Shown: piece after piece, positions 40,581 to 52,342 of the stretch
How the letters are laid out: each line of letters begins with the position of its first letter
Position numbering within the stretch: the stretch's first letter is position 1
NCBI GenBank assembly: GCA_037179515.1
Contig: JAXCGZ010009482.1
Location: 95,001 to 159,000 of the forward strand
Length of the DNA stretch: 64,000 nt
Direction of reading: 5' to 3'
DNA from: Halocaridina rubra
Lineage: Eukaryota; Arthropoda; Malacostraca; Decapoda; Atyidae
The notes under the pieces: generated by a model
What the model was told of the DNA's origin: nothing
The model's input: only the letters and a program-made list of their open reading frames with translations
Database searches by the model: none
Translations under genes and position numbers: made by a program

Positions 40581-43357
40581 GATTACCTAATTGTGATTAC
40601 CTAATTGTGTTTACGGGAAAGAGCCCAAAGCTCGTATCTTCCCGTCTCCTCATCGGTTCCATTTTAGACTTAGTGATACTTATCATACCTGTCCTTAAAA
40701 CTATGGATTGAGATAGCATTAACTACCTCCTCGCTTAGCCAATTCCAATTATCAACTACTCTTACACTGAAAAAGTATTTCCTTACATCCTGCAAAGAAG
40801 TTTTCTTACCAAGCTTCAAACTATAACCTCTAGTTCTAGAGCCAGCCATATCAAAATATCGATCTCGATCCACTCTATCATAACCATGAAGGAATTTAAA
40901 GACTGTCACCATATCCCCCCTTAATCTTCTAGCTTCCAGTGATGGTAAGTCTAATTCCCTCAGCCTCTCATCATAACTGAGATTGCGTATTTCTGGCACC
41001 AGTTTCGTGGCATGTCTTTGAACTTTTCCAAGCTTAGCTATGTGCTTTTTCAAGTGCGGATTCCAAAAGGGGGCTGCATATTCGAATTTTGGCCTCACAT
41101 AGGTTACATAAATAATTCTGAACATTTCCTTGTCCATGTGCCTGAAGGCTACCCTTACATTTGATAAGAATGCATATGCGGCCCTTACTATGCCATTTAT
41201 ATGTATTTCTGGAGACAAATCTGCCAGTATGTTTACTCCTAGATCTCTCTCATTTTCTGTCTCTTGAAGTTGTACTCCAGCCATCGAGTAGTCAAGCTTG
41301 GGCCTTCTTGCACTTGTACCCATTCTCATTACCTTACATTTTGAAGTATTGAATTTCATTAGCCACTTTTCTGACCACTCATGCAGATTATTTAGATCCT
41401 CCTGAAGTTCTCTACCATTGTTCTCGTTTTTTACTTTCTTCACAATCTTTGCATCATCTGCAAACATATTCATGAATGAATTTACAGACTCTGGTAGGTC
41501 ATTTACATATACAAGGAACAAAAGTGGCCCTAAAACTGAACCCTGTGGAACTCCACTACTAACTCTTCTCCATTCAGACACTGAGTGTCTTACTCTAACC
41601 CTCTGTTCCCTTCCTTCTAAGTAAGTTTTTATCCACTCCAAAACATTTCCACCTATTCTAGCCATTAATTGCAGCTTCCTAATAAGTCTCCCATGTGGAA
41701 CAGTGTCAAACGCTTTCTGGAAGTCTAGGAATATGCAATCTGCCCAGCCCTCTCTTTCCTGTAAGATTTGGCTTACCTCATCATAAATTCTAATAAGTTT
41801 GTTACTGTTGATCTACCTTCTCTGAAGCCATGTTGCCTCACTGACAAAAAGTCGAAGGATTCCAAGTGAAGAGAGATATGTTTCCTTAGTAGTTTCTCCA
41901 TAACTTTGCAAACTATGCTGGTCAAGGAAACTGGTCTATAGTTCAGAGCCGTATCCCTCCTTCCCTTTTTGAAGATAGGTATCACATATGCTTGTTTCCA
42001 GCATCTTGGAATCTCCCCCGACTCCAGTGACTCCTTAAATATGATACTTAGTGCCACTGATATTGTGTTTGCGCATTTTTTAAGCACATGAGGGGATATG
42101 TCATCAGGACCTGTAGCTTTATGAACATCTAAATCCATCAGCGCTTTGCATACCTCTGTGGCTGTAAGGTTGATGTTCTCTAATACCGGCCCTTGAGCTT
42201 CTATCACTGCAATCTGAGGGGGTGGGGTATTTTCTACTGTAAATACTGACTGAAACTCCTTGTTCAATTCTTTGCAGATTTCTTCATCCGTCTCAGTGAT
42301 GCTTCCATCCGCTCTCTTTAGCCTTAAAACCTGTTCTTTTACCTTCAGTTTTCCTCTGATAAAGCTGTGGAAAAGCTTGGGATTTTCTTTAGCCTTCCTG
42401 GTGATGTCCCTCTCATAGTCTCTCTCTGCCTCTCTCCTTTTACTTAGGTAGTCATTTCTTGCTCTTTTGTAGGTTTGCCAGGCATTTATGTTTTTTCTCC
42501 TCCTATACCTTTTCCAGCATTTGTCTCTCCACTCCTTAGCTCTTTTACACCCATTATCAAACCATTTCTCTCTGGCATGAATTACACCTACTTTGGTGAA
42601 AGGTATGCAGCAATATACTATCTTCCCATATTTCTCACAAAAGATGTCAAACATTTCTTGTACAGATTTGTTGTAAAATAAGGTTCTCCAGTCAATAACT
42701 GCAAAAAGCTCATTCATTTTTATGTAATCTCCTTTCGGATAGTTCCTCCTCAAGTCCTCAGTGCCTCTACTCTCAGGAAGAATATCTTCAATGATATACT
42801 CCATCAACAACACACAGTGGTCACTCTTTCCAATTGGTGGTTCATACTCAATTTTTTCAATATCCAACACATTATCTGTGAACACTAGATCAAGTAGTGA
42901 TGGCTCATCCCCACCCCTGGCCCTTGTTGGTTCCATTATATGTTGGTGTAGGAAATTCCCTTGTATGCAATCTAGGAATCTTGCCCCGAATGAGTCCTCA
43001 CCACTGTGTGGGTCAAGATTTATCCAATCTATCTCTTTATGATTAAAGTCTCCCATAATCAAAATCCTACATTTTTTTTCCCGTGCCATGTTGAGTTTAT
43101 GACTTCAATAGTACCTATATGACTTTCCTCATAAACTTCAAGCCTATTTTGGTTCCTTGGTGGGTTGTATACAACAGTTATTATAATGCTCTCTGACCCA
43201 GTATTTATGCGAGCAACAAGAAATTCCTTGAACTCACTTTCTATAGCCAAGTTTATTTCTTCAACTTGAATCCTTTCACTTATGAGCAGTGCTATCCATC
43301 CACCAGTCCTCTCAGATCTTTCAACCCTTAGTATTCTGAAGCCCTTAGGAAAAAACT
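40581..43357 (-). pseudogene. CR1-type LINE copy E, 5' truncated
   Basis: The RT and C-terminal frame (40,670 to about 41,787) has GVPQGSVLGPLLFLVYVNDL, FADDAKIVKK and RTRGYSLKLGKKTSLQDVR, ending DRYDKYH. A one-base loss near 41,787 separates it from the endonuclease, linker and RT-start frame (41,773-43,089; GDFNHKEIDW, SDHCVLL, KATGPDDISP, RPVSLTSIVCKVMEKLL). An eight-base loss near 43,089 breaks the N-terminal part (43,059-43,250). The 5' end stops in (TG)n at AAAAACTGTG. The 3' terminus carries two copies of ATTACCTAATTGTG. Confidence 0.88.
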
Positions 43358-43365
43358 GTGTGTGT

Positions 43366-44603
43366 GATTACCTAATTGTGATTACCTAATTGTGTTTACG
43401 GGAAAGAGCCCAAAGCTCGTATCTTCCCGTCTCCTGATCGCTTCCATTTTATACTTAGTGATACTTATCATACCTGTCCTTAAAACTATGGATTGAGATA
43501 GCATTAACTACCTCCTCGCTTAGCCAATTCCAATTATCAACTACTCTTACACTGAAAAAGTATTTCCTTACAACCTGCAAAGAAGTTTTCTTACGAAGCT
43601 TCAAACTATGACCTCTAGTTCTAGAGCCAGCCATATCAAAATATCGATCCCTATCCACTCTATCATAACCATGAAGGAATTTAAAGACTGTCACCATATC
43701 CCCCCTCACTCTTCTAGCTTCGAAGGATGGTAAGTCTAATTCCCTCGGCCTCTCATCATAGCTGAGATTGCGTATTTCTGGCACCAGTTTCGTGGCATGT
43801 CTTTGAACTTTTTCAAGCTTAGCTATGTGCTTTTTCAAGTGCAGATTCCAAAAGGGGGCTGCATATTCGAGTTTTGGCCTCACATAGCTTACATAAATAT
43901 TTCTGAACATTTCCTTGTCCATGTGCCTGAAGGCTACCCTTACATTTGATAAGAATGCATATGCTGCCCTTACTATGCCATTTATATGTATTTCTGGAGA
44001 CAAATCTGCCAGTATGTTTACTCCTAGATCTCTCTCATTTTCTGTCTCTTGAAGTTGTACTCCAGCCACCGAGTAGTCAAGCTTGGGCCTTCTTGCACTT
44101 GTACCCATTCTCATTACCTTACATTTTGAAGTATTGAATTTCATTAGCCACTTTTCTGACCACTCATGCAGATTATTTAGATCCTCCTGAAGTTCTCTAC
44201 CATTGTTCTCGTTTTTTACTTTCTTCACAATCTTTGCATCATCTGCAAACATATTCATGAATGAATTTGCAGACTCTGGTAGGTCATTTACATATACAAG
44301 GAACAAAAGTGGCCCTAAAACTGAACCCTGTGGAACTCCACTACTAACTCTTCTCCATTCAGACACCGAGTGTCTTACTCTAACCCTCTGTTCCCTTCCT
44401 TCTAAGTAAGTTTTTATCCATTCCAAAACATTTCCACCTATTCTAGCCATTGATTGCAGCTTCTTAATAAGTCTCCCATGTGGAACAGTGTCAAACGATT
44501 TCTGGAAGTCTAGGAATATGAAATCTGCCCAGCCCTCTCTTTCCTGTAAGATTTGGCTTACCTCATCATAAAATTCTAATAAGTTTGTTACTGTTGATCT
44601 ACC

Positions 44604-44607
<4 letters not shown>
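43366..44607 (-). pseudogene. CR1-type LINE copy F, 5' truncated, open RT/C-terminal frame
   Basis: The ORF2 frame runs without a stop from the truncation point to the native end DRYDKYH (331 residues from the first Met, longer if read from the edge). It keeps GVPQGSVLGPLLFLVYVNDL and FADDAKIVKK but lacks the endonuclease and the first RT motifs, so it is dead despite the open frame. The 5' end runs into (TG)n after ACCTTCT; the 3' end has two ATTACCTAATTGTG copies. It is very similar to E and G, suggesting one recently active subfamily. Confidence 0.88.

Positions 44608-44682
<75 letters not shown>
44608..44682. repeat. (TG)n microsatellite, 75 bp
   Basis: Exactly between the truncated 5' end of copy F and the 3' end of copy G. 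Confidence 0.95.
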
Positions 44683-44683
<1 letters not shown>

Positions 44684-46193
44684 TTACCTAATTGTAATTA
44701 CCTAATTGTGTTTACGGGAAAGAGCCCAAAGCTCGTATCTTCCCGTCTCCTCATCGGTTCCATTTTAGACTTAGTGATACTTATCATACCTGTCCTTAAA
44801 ACTATGGATTGAGATAGCATTAACTACCTCCTCGCTTAGCCAATTCCAATTATCAACTACTCTTACACTGAAAAAGTATTTCCTTACATCCTGCAAAGAA
44901 GTTTTCTTACCAAGCTTCAAACTATGACCTCTAGTTCTAGAGCCAGCCATTTCAAAATATCGATCTCGATCCACTCTATCATAACCATGAAGGAATTTAA
45001 AGACTGTCACCATATCCCCCCTTAATCTTCTAGCTTCCAGTGATGGTAAGTCTAATTCCCTCAGCCTCTCATCATAACTGAGATTGCGTATTTCTGGCAC
45101 CAGTTTCGTGGCATGTCTTTGAACTTTTTCAAGCTTAGCTATGTGCTTTTTCAAGTGCGGATTCCAAAAGGGGGCTGCATATTCGAGTTTTGGCCTCACA
45201 TAGGTTACATAAATATTTCTGAACATTTCCTTGTCCATGAGCCTGAAGGCTACCCTTACATTTGATAAGAATGCATATGCTGCCCTTACTATGCCATTTA
45301 TATGTATTTCTGGAGACAAATCTGCCAGTATGTTTACTCCTAGATCTCTCTCATTTTCTGTCTCTTGAAGTTGTACTCCAGCCACCGAGTAGTCAAGCTT
45401 GGGCCTTCTTGCACTTGTACCCATTCTCATTACCTTACATTTTGAAGTATTGAATTTCATTAGCCACTTTTCTGACCACTCATGCAGATTATTTAGATCC
45501 TCCTGAAGTTCTCTACCATTGTTCTCGTTTTTTACTTTCTTCACAATCTTTGCGTCATCTGCAAACATATTCATGAATGAATTTACAGACTCTGGTAGGT
45601 CATTTACATATGTAGTAGTGGAACTCCACTACTAACTCTTCTCCATTCAGACACTGAGTGTCTTACTCTAACCCTCTGTTCCCTTCCTTCTAAGTAAGTT
45701 TTTATCCACTCCAAAACATTTCCACCTATTCTAGCCATTGATTGCAGCTTCCTAATAAGTCTCCCATGTGGAACAGTGTCAAACGCTTTCTGGAAGTCTA
45801 GGAATATGCAATCTGCCCAGCCCTCTCTTTCCTCTAAGATTTGGCTTACCTCATCATAAAATTCTAATAAGTTTGTTACTGTTGATCTACCTTCTCTGAA
45901 GCCATGTTGCCTCACTGACAAAAAGTTGAAGGATTCCAAGTGAAGAGAGATATGTTTCCTTAGTAGTTTCTCCATAACTTTGCAAACTATGCTGGTCAAG
46001 GAAACTGGTCTATAGTTCAGAGCCGTATCCCTCCTTCCCTTTTTGAAGATAGGTATCACATTTGCTTGTTTCCAGCATCTTGGAATCTCCCCCGACTCCA
46101 GTGACTCCTTAAATATGATACTTAGTGCCACTGATATTGTGTTTGCGCATTTTTTAAGCACATGAGGGAATATGTCATCAGGACCTGTAGCTT

Positions 46194-46197
<4 letters not shown>
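44682..46197 (-). pseudogene. CR1-type LINE copy G, 5' truncated
   Basis: Frame 44,771-45,574 covers FADDAKIVKK to DRYDKYH; frame 45,604 to about 46,195 covers KATGPDDIFPHVLKK to EWRRVSSGVP. Between them 34 bases of the GVPQGSVLGP region are replaced by 6, shifting the frame. The 5' end runs into (TG)n at CTTTATG. The apparent N-terminal His/Thr repeat is translated (TG)n, not protein. The 3' terminus has two family repeats. Confidence 0.88.
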
Positions 46198-46265
<68 letters not shown>

Positions 46266-46283
46266 TGTGTGTGTGTGTGTGTG
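46197..46283. repeat. (TG)n microsatellite, about 85 bp
   Basis: Follows the truncated 5' end of copy G and closes the CR1 chain. Confidence 0.95.
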
Positions 46284-46344
46284 CGTGCATTCACGCATAT
46301 GTGTATGTGTATTGTACTGTACAGTACTTTTTTTTTTTCCTAAA

Positions 46345-46413
46345 CACAACTTACAATTCTACTTAGGAACAAATTTCTGGAACGTAACTTGTTCGTAAGT
46401 TGGGAAGTGTCTG
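46345..46413. mobile_element. Short Tigger-type end fragment
   Basis: AACTTGTTCGTAAGTTGGGA followed by AGTGTCTG, with TA outside, resembles the right end of elements whose ends carry runs such as TTACGAACAAG. Only one terminus is seen. Confidence 0.45.
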
Positions 46414-46417
46414 TATA

Positions 46418-47646
46418 CACGGAGTCCTCATATAATGTCAGGGTTCTGTTCCTAACAGGTGACTTAAGTCGAAAATCGACTTAAGTTGAAAATCGACATA
46501 AGTCGGAAGTCACTTAGATTCAAACATGGGAACAAAAAAATAAAAAAATTGGGGGGGACCATATGTTCCTAATGGTTCTTAAAAAATTACTAAAACTAAT
46601 CTTAATACTATTCCTAAACTTTAAAAGTAACATAATATACAGGTACTGTTCAGTATACATGTACTGAACAGTATAATAAAACGACACATATGCATAAAAA
46701 TATCTGTACTATATTACACTTCAATACATGTATTGTATTCCTGTATAGTACAAAACTGTAAATAGTACCTGTACAGTATACTGTACTCATGTGGTGTGCT
46801 TACATAGGAAGGGAGAGACTTGCTTATCAGGAGAAAGCTTGCTATGTCAGCTGCTGATGAGACAGCGGCAGTCAGGTGAGACTGGAAAGGCAAAAGAACA
46901 ATCAATACATAATCTATAGAAAATAACACTATATGATATAAAACACACTTATAAACATTAAAAATATTACACTAGTATCACATATTTTATCAAGTTAATG
47001 GCTTTATTTATCTATTTTCATATATAAAAGAGGTTATATTGAAAAATTATATTGAATTTAAAAAGAAAAAATACAGATCTAGAATTTTTCTTTTTAACCT
47101 ATTCTCCTTTTTTTAAATATTGGTACCACATCTGCCAATTCTCACTCCTTGGGTACCAATCCTTATTTTATTAAATTATAGAGTAGTGCAGTTAGTGGAC
47201 AACTAAGCTCTGCCTTGCACTTCTTTAATACTCTAGCATAAATTTCATCAGGTCCTGGAGATTTATGAGTCTTTATCTATTTCTTTTATTATATCCTCCC
47301 TTGTAATATTTATTGTACTAAGTATATTATAAGGACAGTCTGTGTATATGTATTCTACTTCTGGAATATATCCCAAGTTTTCATTGATAAATACAGATAA
47401 GATATATTCACTTAAACATGTACACATCTCTTTATCATCACCTGTGAAATGACCGTTGGGTAATCCAATTGATCCAACTTTTAACCCCTTGAGGACCAGG
47501 AAAGAAGGGTAAGGGAAACTAGACAAAAACAAATTTATAAATATATAAAAATGAAAAATAACTGGAACGGATTTTTTTTTTTTTTAAGTCTTTGATGTAA
47601 ATTCAAGACGACGTAAGTCGAAACGACGTTATATGAGGACTCACTG
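46418..47646. mobile_element. MITE copy 1 (CTCATATAACG ends) carrying LINE sequence
   Basis: The left end CACGGAGTCCTCATATAATG and the right end, read inward as CAGTGAGTCCTCATATAACG, are inverted repeats with TA outside both. The subterminal ACTTAAGTCGAAAATCGACT motif is shared with the copy at 59,746. It is about 1.23 kb with no transposase. The interior holds a minus-strand fragment of a LINE reverse transcriptase. It was probably mobilised in trans by a Tigger-type enzyme (inference from TIR style and TA target). Confidence 0.75.
47094..47532 (-). pseudogene. LINE reverse-transcriptase fragment inside MITE copy 1
   Basis: The reading frame gives NITREDIIKEIDK, then across a one-base shift KSPGPDEIYARVLKKCKAEL, LADVVPIFKK. 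This is the pre-RT to first-motif region of a non-LTR reverse transcriptase. Stops interrupt it, and nothing of the endonuclease or the later RT motifs remains. The matching piece in MITE copy 2 shows it was present before the MITE copies separated. Confidence 0.75.
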
Positions 47647-47648
47647 TA

Positions 47649-49204
47649 TATATCTACTGTACGGGATAGATGAGATGCAGTAGCATGATTCTAGTGATAC
47701 GAGATCCAGTGAGCCTCCTCTTGTTTTTCTTCTGGCGTGTACACGGCAAAAAGCATGAGCAACTCATTGGTCCTGCTTATGCTGTTCAAAACAAACTAAT
47801 TTTGTAAAAATGAAAATGCTACTGACAATATAAACTTTGGACAATAAATGTGTAAAGTACTAGAAATGTTAAACTCTCATCAAAGATAGAACAAACTTCA
47901 TTACAACATATGCAATATTACAAAACAGCAGCAAAGTATGTGGTCCCTCAATTCAATAAAAACAAGAGAGAGCACTCACAAATTTGAGAGAAAGCAAGGA
48001 ATTCTAAAGAATATACTGAATCTACAATAATTAAGTAGAGGGTACTCCACTGCCTCCATGACACCTCGTCACACACAACTCTGATTTAATTCAATATCCA
48101 CACAATGAATTAGCTCTGAAAACGGCCATGGGAAAGACACAAATGCATTACAACCTGAAACCTTTTAATTTTTTAGCATAAGCCATAGGCACGTAATGAC
48201 CCAAAAAACGTAAAGATGATCAGCTTACCACTACAGAAATTATTATGAAAAGTAACTATGTTTTATAAAAGGGAAGATCTAAAACAGCTGGGCTACAAGG
48301 GAAACCTGAAGGAAGGACAAGGCCTCCTTAGAATGCCAACTAATTCCTCATTCAGAGGTATTAAAGCCATAATAAAGTATTGGCAAAAACACAGATGAAC
48401 ACATTCCAGCAAAGAGGAAACATTAAATTTACAATGCCAGAAGGGGATAGAAGTACTACAGAGGGACCCAATTTATCCGTAAGCAGCATCCTGAATGCTA
48501 CCTACCTTGACTAATAAGATTTTGGCAGAAGCATATATCAGAGCTCCTAAAGATAAATAACTACAAAACTTGGCTTTACAGAGTGTCATCAACATGTTCG
48601 TGTCAGCAAAGCAGCTTAAGCATGAAGGAAAATGTCTGACAATGAGACAGTGATAACACGTGATTATTAACTCCTTGAGATGAGGGCAATATAATGCCAG
48701 CCAATAGAACTGTGTGTAAGGTGAATTGCAATGAGTGAAGGACCAAAAAGTGCCAGAGCTCGGATCCTGGAGGTTGCACAAGGGCTGTTCAACACTGAAT
48801 GGAAGAATAATCATAAGTAAAGACAAGCATCTACCTACATAATAGGTTCATATTTACACTAATAAATTCTTATGAATGCTAATATATTTACTAATGAAAA
48901 GCTACATTCAAAATATAGAAAAACAACTATATTCTGTGAGTGTTCTTATACTATTGGTACTGTGTTTACAGTTTGTTTTATTCTATTGCTATAGTATTTA
49001 ATGTCATGGCTTATAGCAATATTTCTTAATATAGCAATTTTCCAGTAGGGCAAGTATTTTATAAGTTCCTTCTTTGAGATGAAGATTTTTTGTAAAATGT
49101 TTGTGACATTTGTAGTTTGTGACTACAAATGTAAAATGTTTGTGATGTGTAGTTTCAAAACTGCAATGACATTAAAAAATGCTAAGTCTCATACAATATA
49201 AAGA
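47649..49204. other. No recognised gene
   Basis: AT-rich sequence without identifiable coding, RNA or mobile-element features. A 117-residue minus-strand frame at 48,473-48,826 resembles no family I know. Two short direct repeats (TGTAAAATGTTTGTGA) occur near 49,090-49,145. Confidence 0.5.
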
Positions 49205-49497
49205 TTAAATATTCAAACAAACAAACAAACATTTATTTCTATTTTGTACAATGGTTATTCAACATTAATAGTAACTTATAAGTAGACATGTAATTAAACT
49301 AATAAATAAGAGGGTTAGACATACAGTTAAATTAAATGTAGCTTTCATAGAAAATAATAATGCTGTAATAAAAATGTTAACAATAATGTTAATAATAAAG
49401 TAGTAAGTATGCCACTAGATACAGGATCGTTATTATCGGCATCATTTCCATATTTGTTTCCTTACAATGAGAATAATTAGTTCTTAATGAGCAGCAA

Positions 49498-52342
49498 CTA
49501 TTTGTCCAAAAGAAAACTATATAGTTTGCCTTTGAAAGCTGTGAAGGAGGATGCATTTTTAAGATGCTCTGGAATATTATTCCAGAGTGTTGGCCCTTTG
49601 ATAGTTATCATCTTTGAACCTGCTTCTGTGTTTGTTCTGTGAATTAAGAGCTCACTGCTCTGTCTTGTGTTGGTTCCCCTTATATCCCTGACTGTTTTTA
49701 AATCAAATAGCCAGCTAGGATAATGATGGTCCAAAATTTTGAATACAAAAACATAAATAGCATAAGCGACCTTATTTTCTGCCCGCAGCCACCCAAGTTT
49801 ATCGAGAGCTGGTGTGATGTGGTCATATTTTCTTATTCCTCCCAGGGCAACTCGAGCTGCAAAATTAATAAGCTTCTGTATTCTGTTTATCTGAGTCTTA
49901 GTGGTAGCTCCCCAAACAGTTGTGCAGTAATTAATGTGACTTAGGGCTAGAGATTCAACAACAGTTATTCGAGTGGTAGTCTCAAAATTGTCTTTTATAC
50001 GTGATAAGTACATTAATGTTCCTGTAACCTTTTTGCATACTTTATCTATGTGGGAATCAAACAACATGTGGTTATCTAAGTGAATTCCTAGGTTTTTGAC
50101 TGTTTTGATAGATGTGATAATATTGTCGCAAAAATTAATTGTTGTGTTTTCTGGAATTTGTGCTATGTGGACCCCTGAACCAATAAATATGCACTGTGTT
50201 TTACTTTCGTTAATTAACAGCCCAATTTCTTGGAAATAGGTTTTAATTTTTGACAGAGTGTTTTCTGCTCTTAAAGTTAGCTCTGGGAGATTATTAATAT
50301 CACCACTAAGGAGTAGTTGAGTGTCATCTGCATATTGTACGACTAGACAGTCAGAAATGAAAGAAGATAGATCAACGTAAATGGAGAAGAGGATAGGACC
50401 AAGTACTGATCCATGTGGAACACCAAATGATACATTTTTTGGCACAGAGATAATGTTGTTAAGACGTATGGACTGTTTACGATTAGATAGATACTCGCTA
50501 AACCAGCTTGGATCAATATTTAAGTTAATACATTTACTTAAGAGAATTTCATGGTTTACACTGTCGAAGGCTTTTGATAAGTCTAATAATATAAGGAAAG
50601 ATATTTTTTTCATATCTATTATTATATATACTATTCGTAACTTTAAGCAGTGCAGTTTCCGTCGAGAGTTTTGGTCTGAAACCATGTTGGTTAATCGTTA
50701 GTAGTCTATTTGATTCTAAATATGACATAAGTTGGCATGCAACAATTTTTTCTAATATTTTAGAGAAAATGGGTAGCAGGGAAATGGGACGATAGTTTGT
50801 CACATCTTCTCTGTCCCCCTTTTTATGCTGAGGTATTACATGTGATATTTTCCAAGAGTCAGGAAACTTTTTAGTAACAATGGAAGTGTTCATAATAGTT
50901 AGAATATAGGATGCAATCATGGGTAAAGCATCTTTGATGAACTGAAATGGTATACCATCTGAACCATAAGAGCCAGAGTTTCTTAGGCTCTTTATGGTAA
51001 GAATTAGGGTAGCACAATCGATAGGATTTATCTTGAAGTACTCTCTTGTGTTTTCATTGGAAGAATTGTCATTTAAGCAATTACTCATATTCACTGAGTT
51101 GATGTTTTCTTGAGTTTTTTCATATGTATTTTTGCCATCATTAGCAAAATAGTTATTAAAGTTATCTGCTTTGTCTTTCAACTCCATAATATTTTCATAA
51201 CTTTCTGAGGTACTCTTTTCATTTGGTATCATGCTTCTTATCACTTTCCATGTTGCTGCTGTATCATGTCTAGAGTCATTAAATTGTTTTTTGTAAAAGT
51301 CTTTTTTACTTACACTGATGAGAGATCTGACACGTTTCTTTTCCGTTTTATAACGTTCTCGGAGAGTCATATCATATCTATTCATTTTTAGCTCTTTTTG
51401 TATTTGATTTCTGATTTGCATTGCCTCTTTGATGTCATTAGTTAGCCAGGGGGCTGAGGGGCGGGTTATTTTTCTTGTTACGATGGGTGCACAACTATCT
51501 AAGCATTCAAGGAAGACTTTTGTTAAAATCTCAACCTGCAAATCGACGTTATCTGTGTATTTAATTCTATTAAGTGCATTTGTGTTGTTGATTAATGTTT
51601 CCCAAAAGATATCAGGGGAGTAATTTTTTAGACACCGGAATGTCTTGAGGAGAGGCTTCCTTTTCGGCTTGTTTATGTTTAGCATAGCAATGTTCAGCTC
51701 GTGGTCTGCAATTGGGCAGGGAACTACGTCCCAATAAGGTATACTTTCCACTTTATTTGTTATTATCAGATCTATAAGAGTCCTAGAATTAGGGGTTATG
51801 CGGGTCGGTTTTGTCACTATTTGTGTTAACTTCACAGTGTTGATCACCCTTTTCATTTTGTTATCTGCTGAGAGCAAGTCATCATTAAAATCACCAAGTA
51901 TGTATATGGGTTTATGACGCACACAGATATTTCTGAATGTTTCTAGCAGAAGATTGAATAAACTGGTAGGTGCTTTAGGGTGATGGTAAACACACCCTAC
52001 AATGAAAGATGGAAGTTTCTGATACTGCACAGTGATCCATAAATCTTCGAGCTCCTCAGTTTCTTCTAAACCTGTGGTTATTTCTGAGGCACTAAGATAA
52101 TTTCTAACATAAATACAAACCCCACCCCCTCGGCCATGGTCATTGCGAAATATTTTAAACTCTGGGATATTCACATATTTATTTTCAGTTGTAGGAGGAA
52201 GCCAAGTTTCACTTACACAGAGGATGTCTATGTTGTAGTCTTTTGTTAGCATTATTATTTCCTCAAAATGAGCGAGCAGGGACTGAGCGTTCACATGTAC
52301 TAATGTTACATTCTTACCATGTTTCATTGGGGTGGTATCCAT
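49498..52342 (-). pseudogene. LINE H ORF2: endonuclease and reverse transcriptase
   Basis: The endonuclease has HVNAQSLLAHFEEI, VSETWL and ILGDFND, with ADHEL in place of the usual SDH. The RT begins with RNSGSYGSDGIPFQFIKDAL and NYRPISLLPIFSKILEKIV, then breaks at an A-rich run near 50,650. It resumes in another frame with ILLDLSKAFDSVNHEILL, FGVPHGSVLGPILFSIY and VQYADDTQLL (YADD) and ends LYSFLLDK. One residue is missing after SIYV, where VNDL is expected. The long frame extends upstream to 52,726, but its first ~130 residues overlap the ORF1 tail and are probably not ORF2; Met at 52,342 or 52,327 is a better start. Confidence 0.82.

Noticed and set aside
33659..45453. Recurring ~63-68-residue plus-strand frames such as MIRMHMLPLLCHLYVFLETN
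   Set aside because: They are antisense shadows of the conserved CR1 ORF2 and recur only because the LINE copies recur.
46122..46349. His/Thr repeat protein
   Set aside because: It is translated (TG)n fused by chance to the truncated CR1 copy G.
48473..48826. 117-residue minus-strand frame as a host gene
   Set aside because: No recognisable domain, no splice context and composition like the surrounding non-coding DNA.
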